Source: an uncultured Collinsella sp. (GTDB lineage Bacteria; Actinomycetota; Coriobacteriia; Coriobacteriales; Coriobacteriaceae). From it: a stretch of 64,000 bases of DNA. The first letter of the stretch is position 1. Each line of letters starts with the position of its first letter. The stretch covers positions 1 to 64,000 of the forward strand of contig CABUKS010000001.1 in assembly GCA_902492235.1 (NCBI GenBank). Direction: 5' to 3'. Below are positions 26,727-34,156 of this stretch, one piece after another. The notes under the pieces are model-generated. The model ran no database searches. It was given only the letters and a program-made list of their open reading frames with translations, and was not told the origin of the DNA. Both the position numbers and the translations under genes were made by a program.

Positions 26727-27065
26727 ATGGAATATCGACAGACAGACGGCAAAACTCGGCGCGTACACAAGCAGTATGTGGACGTCGTGGCTCGCATCCT
26801 CGCGGGCGGACAAGTCGTGCCGGTCACCGTCTGCTGGGTCGACGGACGTTGTTTTACAATCGATGAAATTATCTCGACCACCGGGTTTGGCCTGACGGTC
26901 CACGGCATCCGTACGGCGACCTATAAGGTGCGTTTTGGCGGGCACGCGACCGAGTTGTATCTGGAGGACCAGACGCGCGAGCGGGCGGACGGCTCGCAGG
27001 CACACGTGATGCGTTGGTGGGTGTGGGCATTCGACCGTACGCTCGAGGGCGAGCGCCGTGGGTAA
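26727..27065 (+). CDS. Unknown small protein (112 aa)
   Basis: I do not recognise the family with certainty. The 112 aa protein has no signal peptide or membrane segment, is basic, and alternates hydrophobic and charged residues in a way that suggests beta strands: VVPVTVCWVDGRCFTIDEI, then TYKVRFGGHATELYLED, ending MRWWVWAFDR. This layout resembles small beta-barrel or wing-like actinobacterial proteins (DUF6504-type), which is a guess. The ATG at 26727 is chosen for TAGGAGG upstream; the frame is open from 26640. It is divergent from pit and is followed by the BI-1-like gene. Confidence 0.7.
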   Translation: MEYRQTDGKTRRVHKQYVDVVARILAGGQVVPVTVCWVDGRCFTIDEIISTTGFGLTVHGIRTATYKVRFGGHATELYLEDQTRERADGSQAHVMRWWVWAFDRTLEGERRG

Positions 27066-27149
27066 GGACGTGCGGCATTCGGGTACAATGACAGGAATCT
27101 TGTCAGCTACTGCGCCGTTATTTGTGGCGCTTTTTGAAAGGACGAACCT

Positions 27150-27845
27150 ATGAACGATATCCAGGGCTATCAGAACGGCCCCGTCGAGAGCGGCGCAAGC
27201 CGCGCCAAGGAGATGTCGCCGCGCGCGTACAATCTCGCCATGTCTGCCCTGATCTTCTTGGGCTTTTGCGCCATGGGCGCCGGCGCCTACTTTACGAGCA
27301 CCATGTCGTTTGCGCGCATGATGATGAGCGGCGCCGCCTTGCCGCTGGTCTTTGGCTCGTTTATTTTGACCATCGTCGGCATGGTCATGATGTCGGCCGC
27401 CGCCAGCAAGCAGTCCGTGAGCCTGTCCCTTGTGGGCTACGTAATCTTTGCGAGTACCTTTGGCCTGACCGCGTCGTTTGGCCTTGCCAACTACGACCTG
27501 CCCACCATCAACACTGCCTTTATCGCCACGGCCGCCATCACCTTTGTCTTTGGCGCCTTGGGCGTGACGTTCCCCAAGTTTTTCCAGCGCGTATATGGCA
27601 TCGGTTTTGGCATTCTGCTCGCCACTATTCTGGTTGAGATCGTGCTGATGTTCATGGGCGTCTCGCAGACCATCACCGATCTGATCGTGATCGTGGTGTT
27701 CGCCGGCTTTATTGGCTACGACACCTATGTTGCCACGACGGTGCCGCCTACGCTGCCCAACGCCGTGCTCATGGCGTCCAATCTGTTCGTGGACATTATC
27801 AACGTGTTCCTGCGCATCCTGAACATCCTTGGCCGTCGCGACTAG
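27150..27845 (+). CDS. Bax inhibitor-1/YccA (TMBIM) membrane protein
   Basis: TMBIM proteins are seven-helix membrane proteins; the bacterial YetJ member is a pH-sensitive calcium leak channel. The 231 aa protein has a cytoplasmic N-terminus of about 30 residues and seven hydrophobic segments. The family C-terminal pattern IGYDTYVA...ALNLFVDIINVFL appears here as ASNLFVDIINVFLRILNILG. The Asp of FIGYD is the expected gating residue. The start ATG follows GAAAGGA. Confidence 0.9.
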   Translation: MNDIQGYQNGPVESGASRAKEMSPRAYNLAMSALIFLGFCAMGAGAYFTSTMSFARMMMSGAALPLVFGSFILTIVGMVMMSAAASKQSVSLSLVGYVIFASTFGLTASFGLANYDLPTINTAFIATAAITFVFGALGVTFPKFFQRVYGIGFGILLATILVEIVLMFMGVSQTITDLIVIVVFAGFIGYDTYVATTVPPTLPNAVLMASNLFVDIINVFLRILNILGRRD

Positions 27846-27888
27846 TGGCGAATTGCGGCGGTGCTTGCCGTGCGTGTAAATCGATGCG

Positions 27889-27917
27889 AAAGGCGGTCCT
27901 TCGGGGCCGTCTTTTTT
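27889..27917 (+). terminator. Terminator after TMBIM gene
   Basis: AAGGCGGTCC and GGGCCGTCTT enclose a TTCG tetraloop and run into TTTTTT. This is a strong intrinsic terminator. Confidence 0.85.
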
Positions 27918-27982
27918 GTACGCGGCGGGGTATCATGGATGGGAAAAGCCGATAGCGGCAGCGACAGGAAAGGTGACCACTT

Positions 27983-29119
27983 ATGGCAGACGTCGACAAC
28001 AGGAACCGTAACCGCAGGTCCAACCGAGCGGGTCAGCCCAATCCCAAGCGCGAGGCCCGTGCCAAGGCCGCCGAGCGTCACGTGGCAACTGTGTCCGAAG
28101 CGTGCGCCAAGGATATCGAGCGTTCGCTTGCCGGCGTGTGCGAGTTCGATGGTATGCCTGCCGGTTTTGTCGCGGCGATGAAGGCCAAGGTTCAGAGCGC
28201 TGTGGCCGCCGAAGAACAGGTTGCCGAGGACGTCGAGGGCGCGGAGGCTGCCGAGGTCGAGGCAGCGCCCGAGACCGAGGCGGCGCCTGAGCCCGTCGAG
28301 GAGCCTGCCGAGGAAATCGCCGAAGCCGAGTCCGCGCCTGCCGCCGAGGAGCCCGCTCCGGTCCTGCCCGAGGTCACCGTGCTCGACGCCTCTGCCACGC
28401 AGGCCATTCTGGATAACGGCCGAGGCTATGCGCAGTTCTGCGACATGGCCGTGCTCGCCTTTGCCTCGTTCACCAACCCGGGCGGCGGCTACATCCAAGG
28501 CTATCTGGGCCAGGAGGCCACGCTGTGCGCCGATTCGTATCTGTACAACGTTCTCGATAAGCAGCGTAAGTGGTACGGCGAGAACCGTCGCCGCAACATC
28601 AACTGCGAGCTTTACCGCAACCGTGCGCTGGTGGTGCCTGCGGTGCGCTTCGACCGCAACCACGTGCATGCGTATGCCGACGTGATCGTTGCCGCCGCGC
28701 CCAACGTTAAGCGCGCCCGCCAGGAGTATCGCGTGAGCGACGATGCTCTGCTGGATGCCCTGCGCGACCGCATTCGCTTTGTGCTTGCCATCTGCGACGA
28801 GCTGGGTCGCGAGAAGCTCGTGCTGGGTGCTTGGGGCTGCGACAACAACGGCTTTGACGCCGAGGCCGTGGCCGAGCTCTTCCGCAAGGAGCTCGCATCG
28901 GGCGACTTTAAGGTCAAGCAGGTCTTTTTTGCCGTGCCCTCTACGCGCTGGGACGAAGATTTTGCCAAGTTCGAGCACGTGCTGGCAAACTTCCCCGAGC
29001 GCAACGAGGAGTCCTATGCCCAGGTTGCCGCTCGCGCTGCGGCTGCCCGCGCCGCCGAGCAGGCCCAGGCTGCCGCCGAGGACGATGAAGACGATGACGA
29101 TTGGCGCAAGTACCTGTAA
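27983..29119 (+). CDS. TIGR02452-type PARG-like protein, altered motif
   Basis: The C-terminal 250 residues match the microbial PARG-like family (TIGR02452/DUF2263), macrodomain relatives that remove poly-ADP-ribose. The signature GGG-X6-8-QEE is seen as N165-PGGG-YIQGYLG-Q177-E178-A179: the last Glu, the catalytic one in characterised bacterial PARG, is Ala. Downstream motifs (LCADSYLYNVL, AAAPN, LGAWGCDNNGFD) are conserved. The N-terminus is basic. An acidic Ala/Pro/Glu-rich linker of about 55 residues (nt 28207-28370) splits the N-terminal helices from the core, and the C-terminus ends in an acidic tail. The length of 378 aa exceeds the usual 260-300. ADP-ribose binding is likely; hydrolysis is doubtful. 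Confidence 0.8.
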   Translation: MADVDNRNRNRRSNRAGQPNPKREARAKAAERHVATVSEACAKDIERSLAGVCEFDGMPAGFVAAMKAKVQSAVAAEEQVAEDVEGAEAAEVEAAPETEAAPEPVEEPAEEIAEAESAPAAEEPAPVLPEVTVLDASATQAILDNGRGYAQFCDMAVLAFASFTNPGGGYIQGYLGQEATLCADSYLYNVLDKQRKWYGENRRRNINCELYRNRALVVPAVRFDRNHVHAYADVIVAAAPNVKRARQEYRVSDDALLDALRDRIRFVLAICDELGREKLVLGAWGCDNNGFDAEAVAELFRKELASGDFKVKQVFFAVPSTRWDEDFAKFEHVLANFPERNEESYAQVAARAAAARAAEQAQAAAEDDEDDDDWRKYL

Positions 29120-29144
29120 TCGGTATGTGCTGACAGATGGGTCG

Positions 29145-29177
29145 AGCCGGTGGGAGGGCTGCTCCCGTCGGCTTTTT
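29145..29177 (+). terminator. Terminator after PARG-like gene
   Basis: Arms AGCCGGTGGGAG (29145-29156) and CTCCCGTCGGCT (29162-29173) form a stem with a TTTTT end at 29173-29177. It lies just before the SGNH gene's SD. Confidence 0.75.
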
Positions 29178-29196
29178 ACTAGAGGAAGGGCTTACG

Positions 29197-29856
29197 ATGA
29201 AAAACGTTCTATGCTTTGGCGACAGCAATACCTACGGCTATGATCCGGCGGGCATGCGCGACGGCACCGCGGTACGCTATGCGCACGATGTGCGCTGGTG
29301 CGGCGTGGCCCAGCGCGACCTGGGCGAGGGCTGGCACGTGATTGAGGAAGGCCTCAACGGCCGCACGACGGTGCGTGACGACATGTGCCATCTGGACACT
29401 AATCTCAACGGCATCCGCGCGTTGCCGATGCTGCTCGAGGCTCATAAGCCGCTGGATGCGATCGTGATTATGCTGGGCACCAACGACTGCAAGACGGTCT
29501 TTAGCGTGGGGGCTGCCGATATCGCTGACGGTGCCATGGCGCTGATTCGCACCGTCCGCGCGTTTCCCTGGACCGAAGCCGCGCCCTGCCCGCGTATTCT
29601 GCTGATGGCGCCTATCAAGATTAAACCGCAGATCGCCGATGTGTACATGACCGACTTTGACGAGCGCTCCGTCGAAGCCTCGGAGCATTTTGCCGAATAC
29701 TATGCGTATGCTGCTAAACAGTTTGGCTGCGACTTTTTGAATGCCGCTGATTTTGCCGAGCCGGGCGATATCGATTATCTGCACATGATGCCCGAAAGCC
29801 ACGAGAGCCTGGGCCACGCCGTGGCAGCCAAGCTCCAAGAGATGCTTGGTGAGTAG
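29197..29856 (+). CDS. SGNH/GDSL hydrolase
   Basis: This 219 aa esterase-like protein has all four SGNH blocks: GDSNTYG (catalytic Ser, residue 9), the Gly block in EGLNGRTT, MLGTNDCK (Asn), and the C-terminal Asp/His pair in DYLHMMPESHESLGHA. The type is close to arylesterase/lysophospholipase-like proteins without signal peptide, so it is probably cytoplasmic. The substrate is not predictable. The ATG at 29197 is supported by GAGGAAGGG; an upstream in-frame start at 29137 lies in the terminator. Confidence 0.88.
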   Translation: MKNVLCFGDSNTYGYDPAGMRDGTAVRYAHDVRWCGVAQRDLGEGWHVIEEGLNGRTTVRDDMCHLDTNLNGIRALPMLLEAHKPLDAIVIMLGTNDCKTVFSVGAADIADGAMALIRTVRAFPWTEAAPCPRILLMAPIKIKPQIADVYMTDFDERSVEASEHFAEYYAYAAKQFGCDFLNAADFAEPGDIDYLHMMPESHESLGHAVAAKLQEMLGE

Positions 29857-29865
29857 CGCGACCCC

Positions 29866-29898
29866 AAGCCACCACAGAAGTTCCCCTTGTGGTGGCTT
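29866..29898 (+). terminator. Hairpin after SGNH gene
   Basis: AAGCCACCACA (29866-29876) pairs perfectly with TGTGGTGGCTT (29888-29898). The following bases are only moderately T-rich. It opens the repeat-rich gap 29857-30189. Confidence 0.65.
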
Positions 29899-29912
29899 GC
29901 TTCGTTGCTTTG

Positions 29913-30128
29913 TCTTGATCTGTAACAGTTCTAAGGCCGAAAACGGGCTAGATGTTACAGATTAAGATTATTTAGGTCGATATCGGTCGTTTGTCTCGAT
30001 CTGTAACATCTAGGGTCGATTTTGCCGAGTTACTGTTACACATCGAGATTATCTTCTCAGTGGAATTTGGATGTCTCGATTTGTAACGGGTGGGCCGAAA
30101 AATGGACTCTAACTGTTACAGATCGAGA
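29913..30128. repeat. Three 55-nt dyad repeats in tandem
   Basis: Three elements of exactly 55 nt occur at 29913-29967, 29994-30048 and 30074-30128. Each is bounded by 15-nt inverted ends of the form TCTCGATCTGTAACA / TGTTACAGATCGAGA with at most two differences. They are 26 and 25 nt apart, giving a period of 80-81 nt. The 25-nt centres carry short secondary dyads (for example CCG-AAAA-CGG in the first). No ORF is present. The array fills most of the gap between the SGNH gene and thiD. Confidence 0.9.
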
Positions 30129-30138
30129 TGTTTGTGGG

Positions 30139-30177
30139 AACCACCGCAAGGGTGCCTGTCCCCTTTGCGGTGGTTTT
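30139..30177 (+). terminator. Hairpin before thiD 3' end
   Basis: AACCACCGCAA (30139-30149) pairs with TTGCGGTGGTT (30165-30175), followed by TTTT. It is bidirectional in form and lies between the dyad array and the convergent thiD end, so it may stop either transcript. Confidence 0.6.
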
Positions 30178-30189
30178 GGACTGCGAATC

Positions 30190-31020
30190 TTAATACTGCC
30201 ACATGTGGTTGACGGGGCCGGAGCCTTTGCCCATGTCAAAGCCGGCGGCCAGAGCGCCTGTCAGGTATGCCTTGCCCGCGTTGGCGGCGTCGGCAAGATC
30301 CATGCCCTGGGCCAGCGCGCAGGCGATGGCGGACGAGAGCGTGCAGCCGGTGCCGTGTGTGTTATTGGTATCGATGCGCTTGTGGCGGAACCACGTGGTG
30401 AGTGGATCTCCCAGATGGTTGCCCTCGTCATCGAGCGGCGCGGGTTCGGCCAGTACATCGTTGGCCTCGTTGACAAGATGCCCACCCTTAACGAGGGATG
30501 CGCAACCAAAGCGGCGGGTGAGGAGCATGGCAGCATTTTGCTGCGTGCGCTCGGAGTCGACCTCGTAGTCGAGCAGGGCCATGGCCTCGGGAATATTGGG
30601 CGTGATAACCGTCGCTAGCGGGAACAGGCGGCGGGTGAGCGCCTCGGCGGCATCTTCGGCAATCAGCCGCGCGCCCGAGGTGGCGACCATGACGGGGTCG
30701 ACGACCACGTTCGTTGCGTTCCAGGCGCTCAAGCGGTCGGCGATGACTTCGATAATCTCGACAGAAGAAACCATGCCGATCTTGACGGCGCTGGGGCGGA
30801 TATCGTCAAAAACGGCGTCTATTTGCGCGGCTACGATATCTGGCGAGATATCCTGCACGGCGGTAACGCCCAGGGTGTTCTGTGCGGTGATGGCGGTGAT
30901 GGCCGTCTCGGCATACAGGCGGTGCGCCGTGATGGTCTTGATGTCGGCCTGAATGCCGGCGCCACCGCTGGAATCGGATCCTGCGATGGATAGAACGGCA
31001 GGTACCTTACTGCGATCCAT
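30190..31020 (-). CDS. thiD: HMP/HMP-phosphate kinase ThiD
   Basis: ThiD phosphorylates hydroxymethylpyrimidine and its monophosphate for thiamine synthesis. The 276 aa ribokinase-fold protein has the substrate region SIAGSDSSGGAGIQADIKT, the DPVMVATSGARL motif, TPNIPEA and the anion-hole motif HGTGCTLSSAIA. The ATG at 31020 follows AAGGGAG. On the same strand and downstream of thiC, it is separated by 181 nt that contain a hairpin. A -10-like TATAAT (31072-31067) suggests its own promoter. Confidence 0.95.
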   Translation of the reverse strand: MDRSKVPAVLSIAGSDSSGGAGIQADIKTITAHRLYAETAITAITAQNTLGVTAVQDISPDIVAAQIDAVFDDIRPSAVKIGMVSSVEIIEVIADRLSAWNATNVVVDPVMVATSGARLIAEDAAEALTRRLFPLATVITPNIPEAMALLDYEVDSERTQQNAAMLLTRRFGCASLVKGGHLVNEANDVLAEPAPLDDEGNHLGDPLTTWFRHKRIDTNNTHGTGCTLSSAIACALAQGMDLADAANAGKAYLTGALAAGFDMGKGSGPVNHMWQY

Positions 31021-31077
31021 GTTCGCTCCCTTGTTCGGTCGGAATCAAATGGGTCTATAAGCCAGCATTATAAAGAT

Positions 31078-31107
31078 GCCCGGGCCGACTCTATGTCGAA
31101 CCCGGGC
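31078..31107 (-). terminator. Hairpin downstream of thiC
   Basis: GCCCGGG (31078-31084) and CCCGGGC (31101-31107) pair perfectly around a 16-nt loop. On the minus strand the sequence after the stem is ATCTTTAT, only weakly T-rich. It may attenuate transcription from thiC into thiD. Confidence 0.5.
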
Positions 31108-31201
31108 GTGCGATGCAATCTTTACGCAAATGCAAGCAAATGTTCACACGTCAACAATTGACAGGCACCAGCTCGCCGACAGAAGCGGCCGCGGCGACAG
31201 G

Positions 31202-32536
31202 CTAGTCCTCCATGCCGAGGTCGATCGTGGTGCCCTCGAAGATCTTGTTGACGGTGCGGACGGCGCACATCTTGCCACACATGGTGCAAGTGCCCTCGGT
31301 GGCGGCGGGGGACTCCTCGTAGCGCTTCTTGCCCGTAACCGGGTCGAGCGCGCACTCCCACATGGCGTCCCAGTCAAGCTTGCGGCGTGCCTGGCCCATC
31401 TTGTCGTCCATGTCGCGGGCGTGGGGCACCTTTTTGGCGATGTCGGCGGCGTGTGCGGCGATCTTGGTGGCCATGAGGCCGTCGAGCACATCCTGGGCGT
31501 TGGGCAGGCATAGGTGCTCTGCCGGTGTCACGTAGCACAGGAAGTCGGCACCGGAGCTGGCGGAGATGGCGCCGCCGATGGCAGCGGTGATGTGGTCGTA
31601 ACCCACGCCGATATCGGTCACCAGCGGCCCGAGCACATAGAACGGAGCATTGTGGCACAGGCGCTTCTGCAGTTTCATGTTGGCGGCGATCTCGTCGAGC
31701 GCCATGTGACCCGGGCCCTCGACCATGACCTGGACGCCGGCGGCCCAAGCACGCTTGCATAGCTTGCCCAGCTCGATCATCTCGGCGGTCTCGGTGGCGT
31801 CGTTGGAGTCGTAGAGGCAGCCCGGGCGGCAGGAGTCGCCGAGCGAAATCGTCACGTCGTACTCGTGGCAAATCTCGAGCAACTCATCGTAGAACTCATA
31901 GAACGGGTTCTCGTTGCCGGTGACCTCCATCCAGCCAAACAGCAGCGAGCCGCCGCGGCTCACGATGTTCATGAGGCGGCCGGTCTCCTTAAAGGTCTTG
32001 GTGACCGACTTGTTGATGCCGCAGTGGATGGTCATAAAGTCCACGCCGTCCTCGGCGTGCGCGCGCACGACCTCGAACAGGTCGTCCTTGGTAAGCTTGA
32101 CCAGCGGCTTTTCCATGTAGCCGATGGCGTCGTACATGGGGACGGTGCCCACCATGAGCGGGGTCTCGTCGATGAGCTGCTGGCGGAACTGACGCGTCTT
32201 GCCCGAGTTGGAGAGGTCCATGATGGCGTCGGCGCCAAAGTCCTCAGCGATCTTGACCTTCTTCCATTCCTCGGCGGCATCGGCCTTGTCGCCCGAGATG
32301 CCCAGGTTGACGTTGACCTTGGTGGACAGGCCCTCACCGACGCCAAAGGCGCGCATGCCCTTTTTGATATGCACGATGTTGGCGGGAATGGCGATGCGGC
32401 CGTCGGCCACGCGCTCGCGGATGTACTCGGGGTCGCGATGCTCGCGCTCGGCGACTTCCTTCATCTGCGGCGTGATCTGCCCGGCACGGGCGAAGTCGAT
32501 TTGCGTGACGAGCTTGGGCTCGGTCTGTGTGCTCAT
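31202..32536 (-). CDS. thiC: HMP-phosphate synthase ThiC
   Basis: ThiC is the radical-SAM enzyme that rearranges aminoimidazole ribotide to HMP-phosphate. The 444 aa protein belongs to the shorter ThiC branch. It shows MVEGPGHMALDEI, GPLVTDIGVGYDHITAAIGG, DFLCYVTPAEHL and a C-terminal cluster motif C-TM-C-GKM-C, one residue tighter than the CX2CX4C of E. coli. The ATG at 32536 has AAGGGAG at the right distance and sits directly after the TPP riboswitch; the upstream in-frame ATG at 32560 lies inside the riboswitch and is rejected. Confidence 0.95.
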   Translation of the reverse strand: MSTQTEPKLVTQIDFARAGQITPQMKEVAEREHRDPEYIRERVADGRIAIPANIVHIKKGMRAFGVGEGLSTKVNVNLGISGDKADAAEEWKKVKIAEDFGADAIMDLSNSGKTRQFRQQLIDETPLMVGTVPMYDAIGYMEKPLVKLTKDDLFEVVRAHAEDGVDFMTIHCGINKSVTKTFKETGRLMNIVSRGGSLLFGWMEVTGNENPFYEFYDELLEICHEYDVTISLGDSCRPGCLYDSNDATETAEMIELGKLCKRAWAAGVQVMVEGPGHMALDEIAANMKLQKRLCHNAPFYVLGPLVTDIGVGYDHITAAIGGAISASSGADFLCYVTPAEHLCLPNAQDVLDGLMATKIAAHAADIAKKVPHARDMDDKMGQARRKLDWDAMWECALDPVTGKKRYEESPAATEGTCTMCGKMCAVRTVNKIFEGTTIDLGMED

Positions 32537-32542
32537 TGGCAC

Positions 32543-32636
32543 GGCTCCCTTCGTTGGCATTACCCATATCAGGTTTGCGGGTCAGGGCGGGCGCGCCCAG
32601 TCTCAGCCTGCCGTCTTGTCCTGCAAGCTCCCCGTT
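32543..32636 (-). ncRNA. TPP riboswitch of thiC
   Basis: Reading minus, the THI-box landmarks appear in order: ACGGGGAGC at the 5' end (32636), GGCTGAGA in the middle, ACCCGCAAACCTGATATGG, and TAATGCCAACGAAGGGA at the 3' end. The final AAGGGAG is also the thiC SD, so ligand binding would hide it and block translation. A long P3-type insert is rich in GC. Confidence 0.95.
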
Positions 32637-32651
32637 TATGTAATGGGCTCA

Positions 32652-32657
32652 AGTATA
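32652..32657 (-). promoter_or_regulatory. -10 box for the thiC transcript
   Basis: On minus, TATACT (32657-32652) lies about 16 nt before the riboswitch. No good -35 was found at 16-18 nt. The placement suits a start just upstream of the riboswitch. Confidence 0.45.
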
Positions 32658-32707
32658 GCTCGAATGGGTACGATTGGCCTAACGAGCGTGCCTGTGGGGA
32701 GGCGTAC

Positions 32708-33223
32708 ATGGAAGACAAGCATCTATATCGAGAGACGCAATGGGATGTATCGGCCGAGGAAAGCCGTGCGCACCATGGGTTGGTCGCGATTGGTTTTGCG
32801 GTGCTTGCCGTGCTGGTGATTGCCTTTTGTATCTGGACGTTCGGCGGTCCTGGCGGCGCCACCTGGGGGTTTGAAGCCGACGATGCCCTGCCGATCATGA
32901 CAGTGAAGGTCACGGGCGGCAATACCGTTGCCGCGCCGGGCGACTATTGGTATCCGCGCGACGAGTTTGTGCAGCTGCAGTTGAGCGGCGGGTCTATTCC
33001 GGGCGAAGAAATCGAACGCGTGACGTTTGATGCGACGCTCAAAACGCTGACGGTGAAGCTCAAAGATCAAGGGGACGTGCCCACGACCATGGACATTGCG
33101 CTGACGGAGTGGCGTCTGGAACCTCCGTCGGGCGTTACGGTATCCGACGTAGAGCACGTTAAGATTACCTACCAAGATGGCTCGACGAGCGAGATTGCAA
33201 AGGCCGATGGCTTGGCGGAGTAA
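32708..33223 (+). CDS. Unknown membrane-anchored protein (171 aa)
   Basis: I do not recognise the family. The product has a short charged N-terminus with HHG, one membrane helix at about 27-45 (LVAIGFAVLAVLVIAFCIWTF), and an extracytoplasmic domain of about 120 residues with regular beta-strand character (MTVKVTGGN, RVTFDATLKTLTVKLKDQ, VEHVKITYQDGST). No catalytic motif is visible. The ATG at 32708 follows GGGGAGG. It is divergent from thiC, whose promoter region it shares, and convergent with yaaA. Confidence 0.75.
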   Translation: MEDKHLYRETQWDVSAEESRAHHGLVAIGFAVLAVLVIAFCIWTFGGPGGATWGFEADDALPIMTVKVTGGNTVAAPGDYWYPRDEFVQLQLSGGSIPGEEIERVTFDATLKTLTVKLKDQGDVPTTMDIALTEWRLEPPSGVTVSDVEHVKITYQDGSTSEIAKADGLAE

Positions 33224-33246
33224 CGGGGTGTTTGGAAACGGCGGGC

Positions 33247-34056
33247 CTATAGTGCCTGCGCGTTCATGAAAACCAGGGTGTTTTTGTCTGAAAGCTCGGG
33301 GATGTGCCGATAGCCGATGTTGAATGCGGTAAGTTCGCTTGCATCCTCGAGCTTGTTTTCTGCCATCCACCGCACCATGGAGCCGCGCGCCTTTTTGCTG
33401 TCGGTCGACCGTTGGATGGGCTTCCCGTTGCGGATACCCTCGCCAAAGAGGCATGTGACGGCCGTGGCGTCGCCCGCGAGGTGGGGCAGAACGGCTTTGG
33501 CATACTCTACGCTGGCGAGGTTGACGATCGTGGTGTTTGAGCCTGCCGGGGCGATAGCCCGCGCGAGCTTGTCGCTCCAAAACGCGTAGAGGTCTCGGGC
33601 ATCGTCAACGGCGAGCTTCGCGCCCATCTCCAGCCGATACGGTTCAACGGCATGAAAGGGGCGTACGCATCCGTAAAGGCCCGAGAGGATCCATAGATGG
33701 TCTTGCAGCCATGCGAGCTGCGCGGAATCCATCACCTCGGGTGCCATGCTCTGGTATTGAATACCGTGATAGGACATGACGGCAGGGGAGATGTGACGGG
33801 CGAGTGCGGGATTGTCGAGATCGCCGCTTTTCAGGATGGGCCCGAACTCATGCAGGGTGTTGAGGCAAGGCCCCAGCAGTTTGTCACTCACGTTCCACAG
33901 CGCCTGCAGGCCGCCGCTGCCTTCATTCCGCTCGATATCTAGCAGTGCGCGGTGGAGGCGAGAAGTCTCGCGCACAAAGGGTGGGATGCCCAGGATTTCA
34001 AAAGCATCTTGGGCCGCGCGCATCTGCTTGGCGGGCGAAATGATGACTTGAAGCAT
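33247..34056 (-). CDS. yaaA: Peroxide stress protein YaaA (DUF328)
   Basis: YaaA lowers free iron and protects DNA during peroxide stress; the fold binds DNA. The 269 aa protein begins MLQVIISPAKQMR, the family N-terminus, and contains LWILSGLYGCVRPFHAVEPYRLEMG and the C-terminal KKARGSMVRWM. The ATG at 34056 follows GGAGAG; the frame is open upstream only through the neighbouring repeat. It has an inverted-repeat element directly in front of it. Confidence 0.92.
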   Translation of the reverse strand: MLQVIISPAKQMRAAQDAFEILGIPPFVRETSRLHRALLDIERNEGSGGLQALWNVSDKLLGPCLNTLHEFGPILKSGDLDNPALARHISPAVMSYHGIQYQSMAPEVMDSAQLAWLQDHLWILSGLYGCVRPFHAVEPYRLEMGAKLAVDDARDLYAFWSDKLARAIAPAGSNTTIVNLASVEYAKAVLPHLAGDATAVTCLFGEGIRNGKPIQRSTDSKKARGSMVRWMAENKLEDASELTAFNIGYRHIPELSDKNTLVFMNAQAL

Positions 34057-34076
34057 GGACTCTCCTCTGCCAAAAA

Positions 34077-34143
34077 AGTTGCGGTGGAATACGGTCTGTT
34101 TTGGCCGTTTATGGGCCAGTTTAGTCCGTATTTCACCGCAACT
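34077..34143. repeat. 67-nt hairpin repeat, copy 1
   Basis: An imperfect inverted repeat begins AGTTGCGGTGGAATACGG (34077-34094) and ends with its near-complement CCGTATTTCACCGCAACT (34126-34143). Inner GGCC/GGCC pairings allow a long hairpin. It shares its ends and overall plan with the element at 54831-54897. It fills the gap between the M18 peptidase stop and the yaaA SD. Confidence 0.85.
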
Positions 34144-34156
34144 GATGAAGGGTTGG

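Noticed and set aside
29866..30177. CRISPR array in the repeat-rich gap
   Set aside because: The three units are 55-nt dyads with similar, not unique, centres and 25-nt spacers between; no cas gene is nearby, so it is not CRISPR.
31865..33223. 452-codon + frame covering thiC antisense and the 171 aa protein
   Set aside because: Only the last 171 codons have a good SD and protein-like sequence; the rest is antisense to thiC and crosses the TPP riboswitch.
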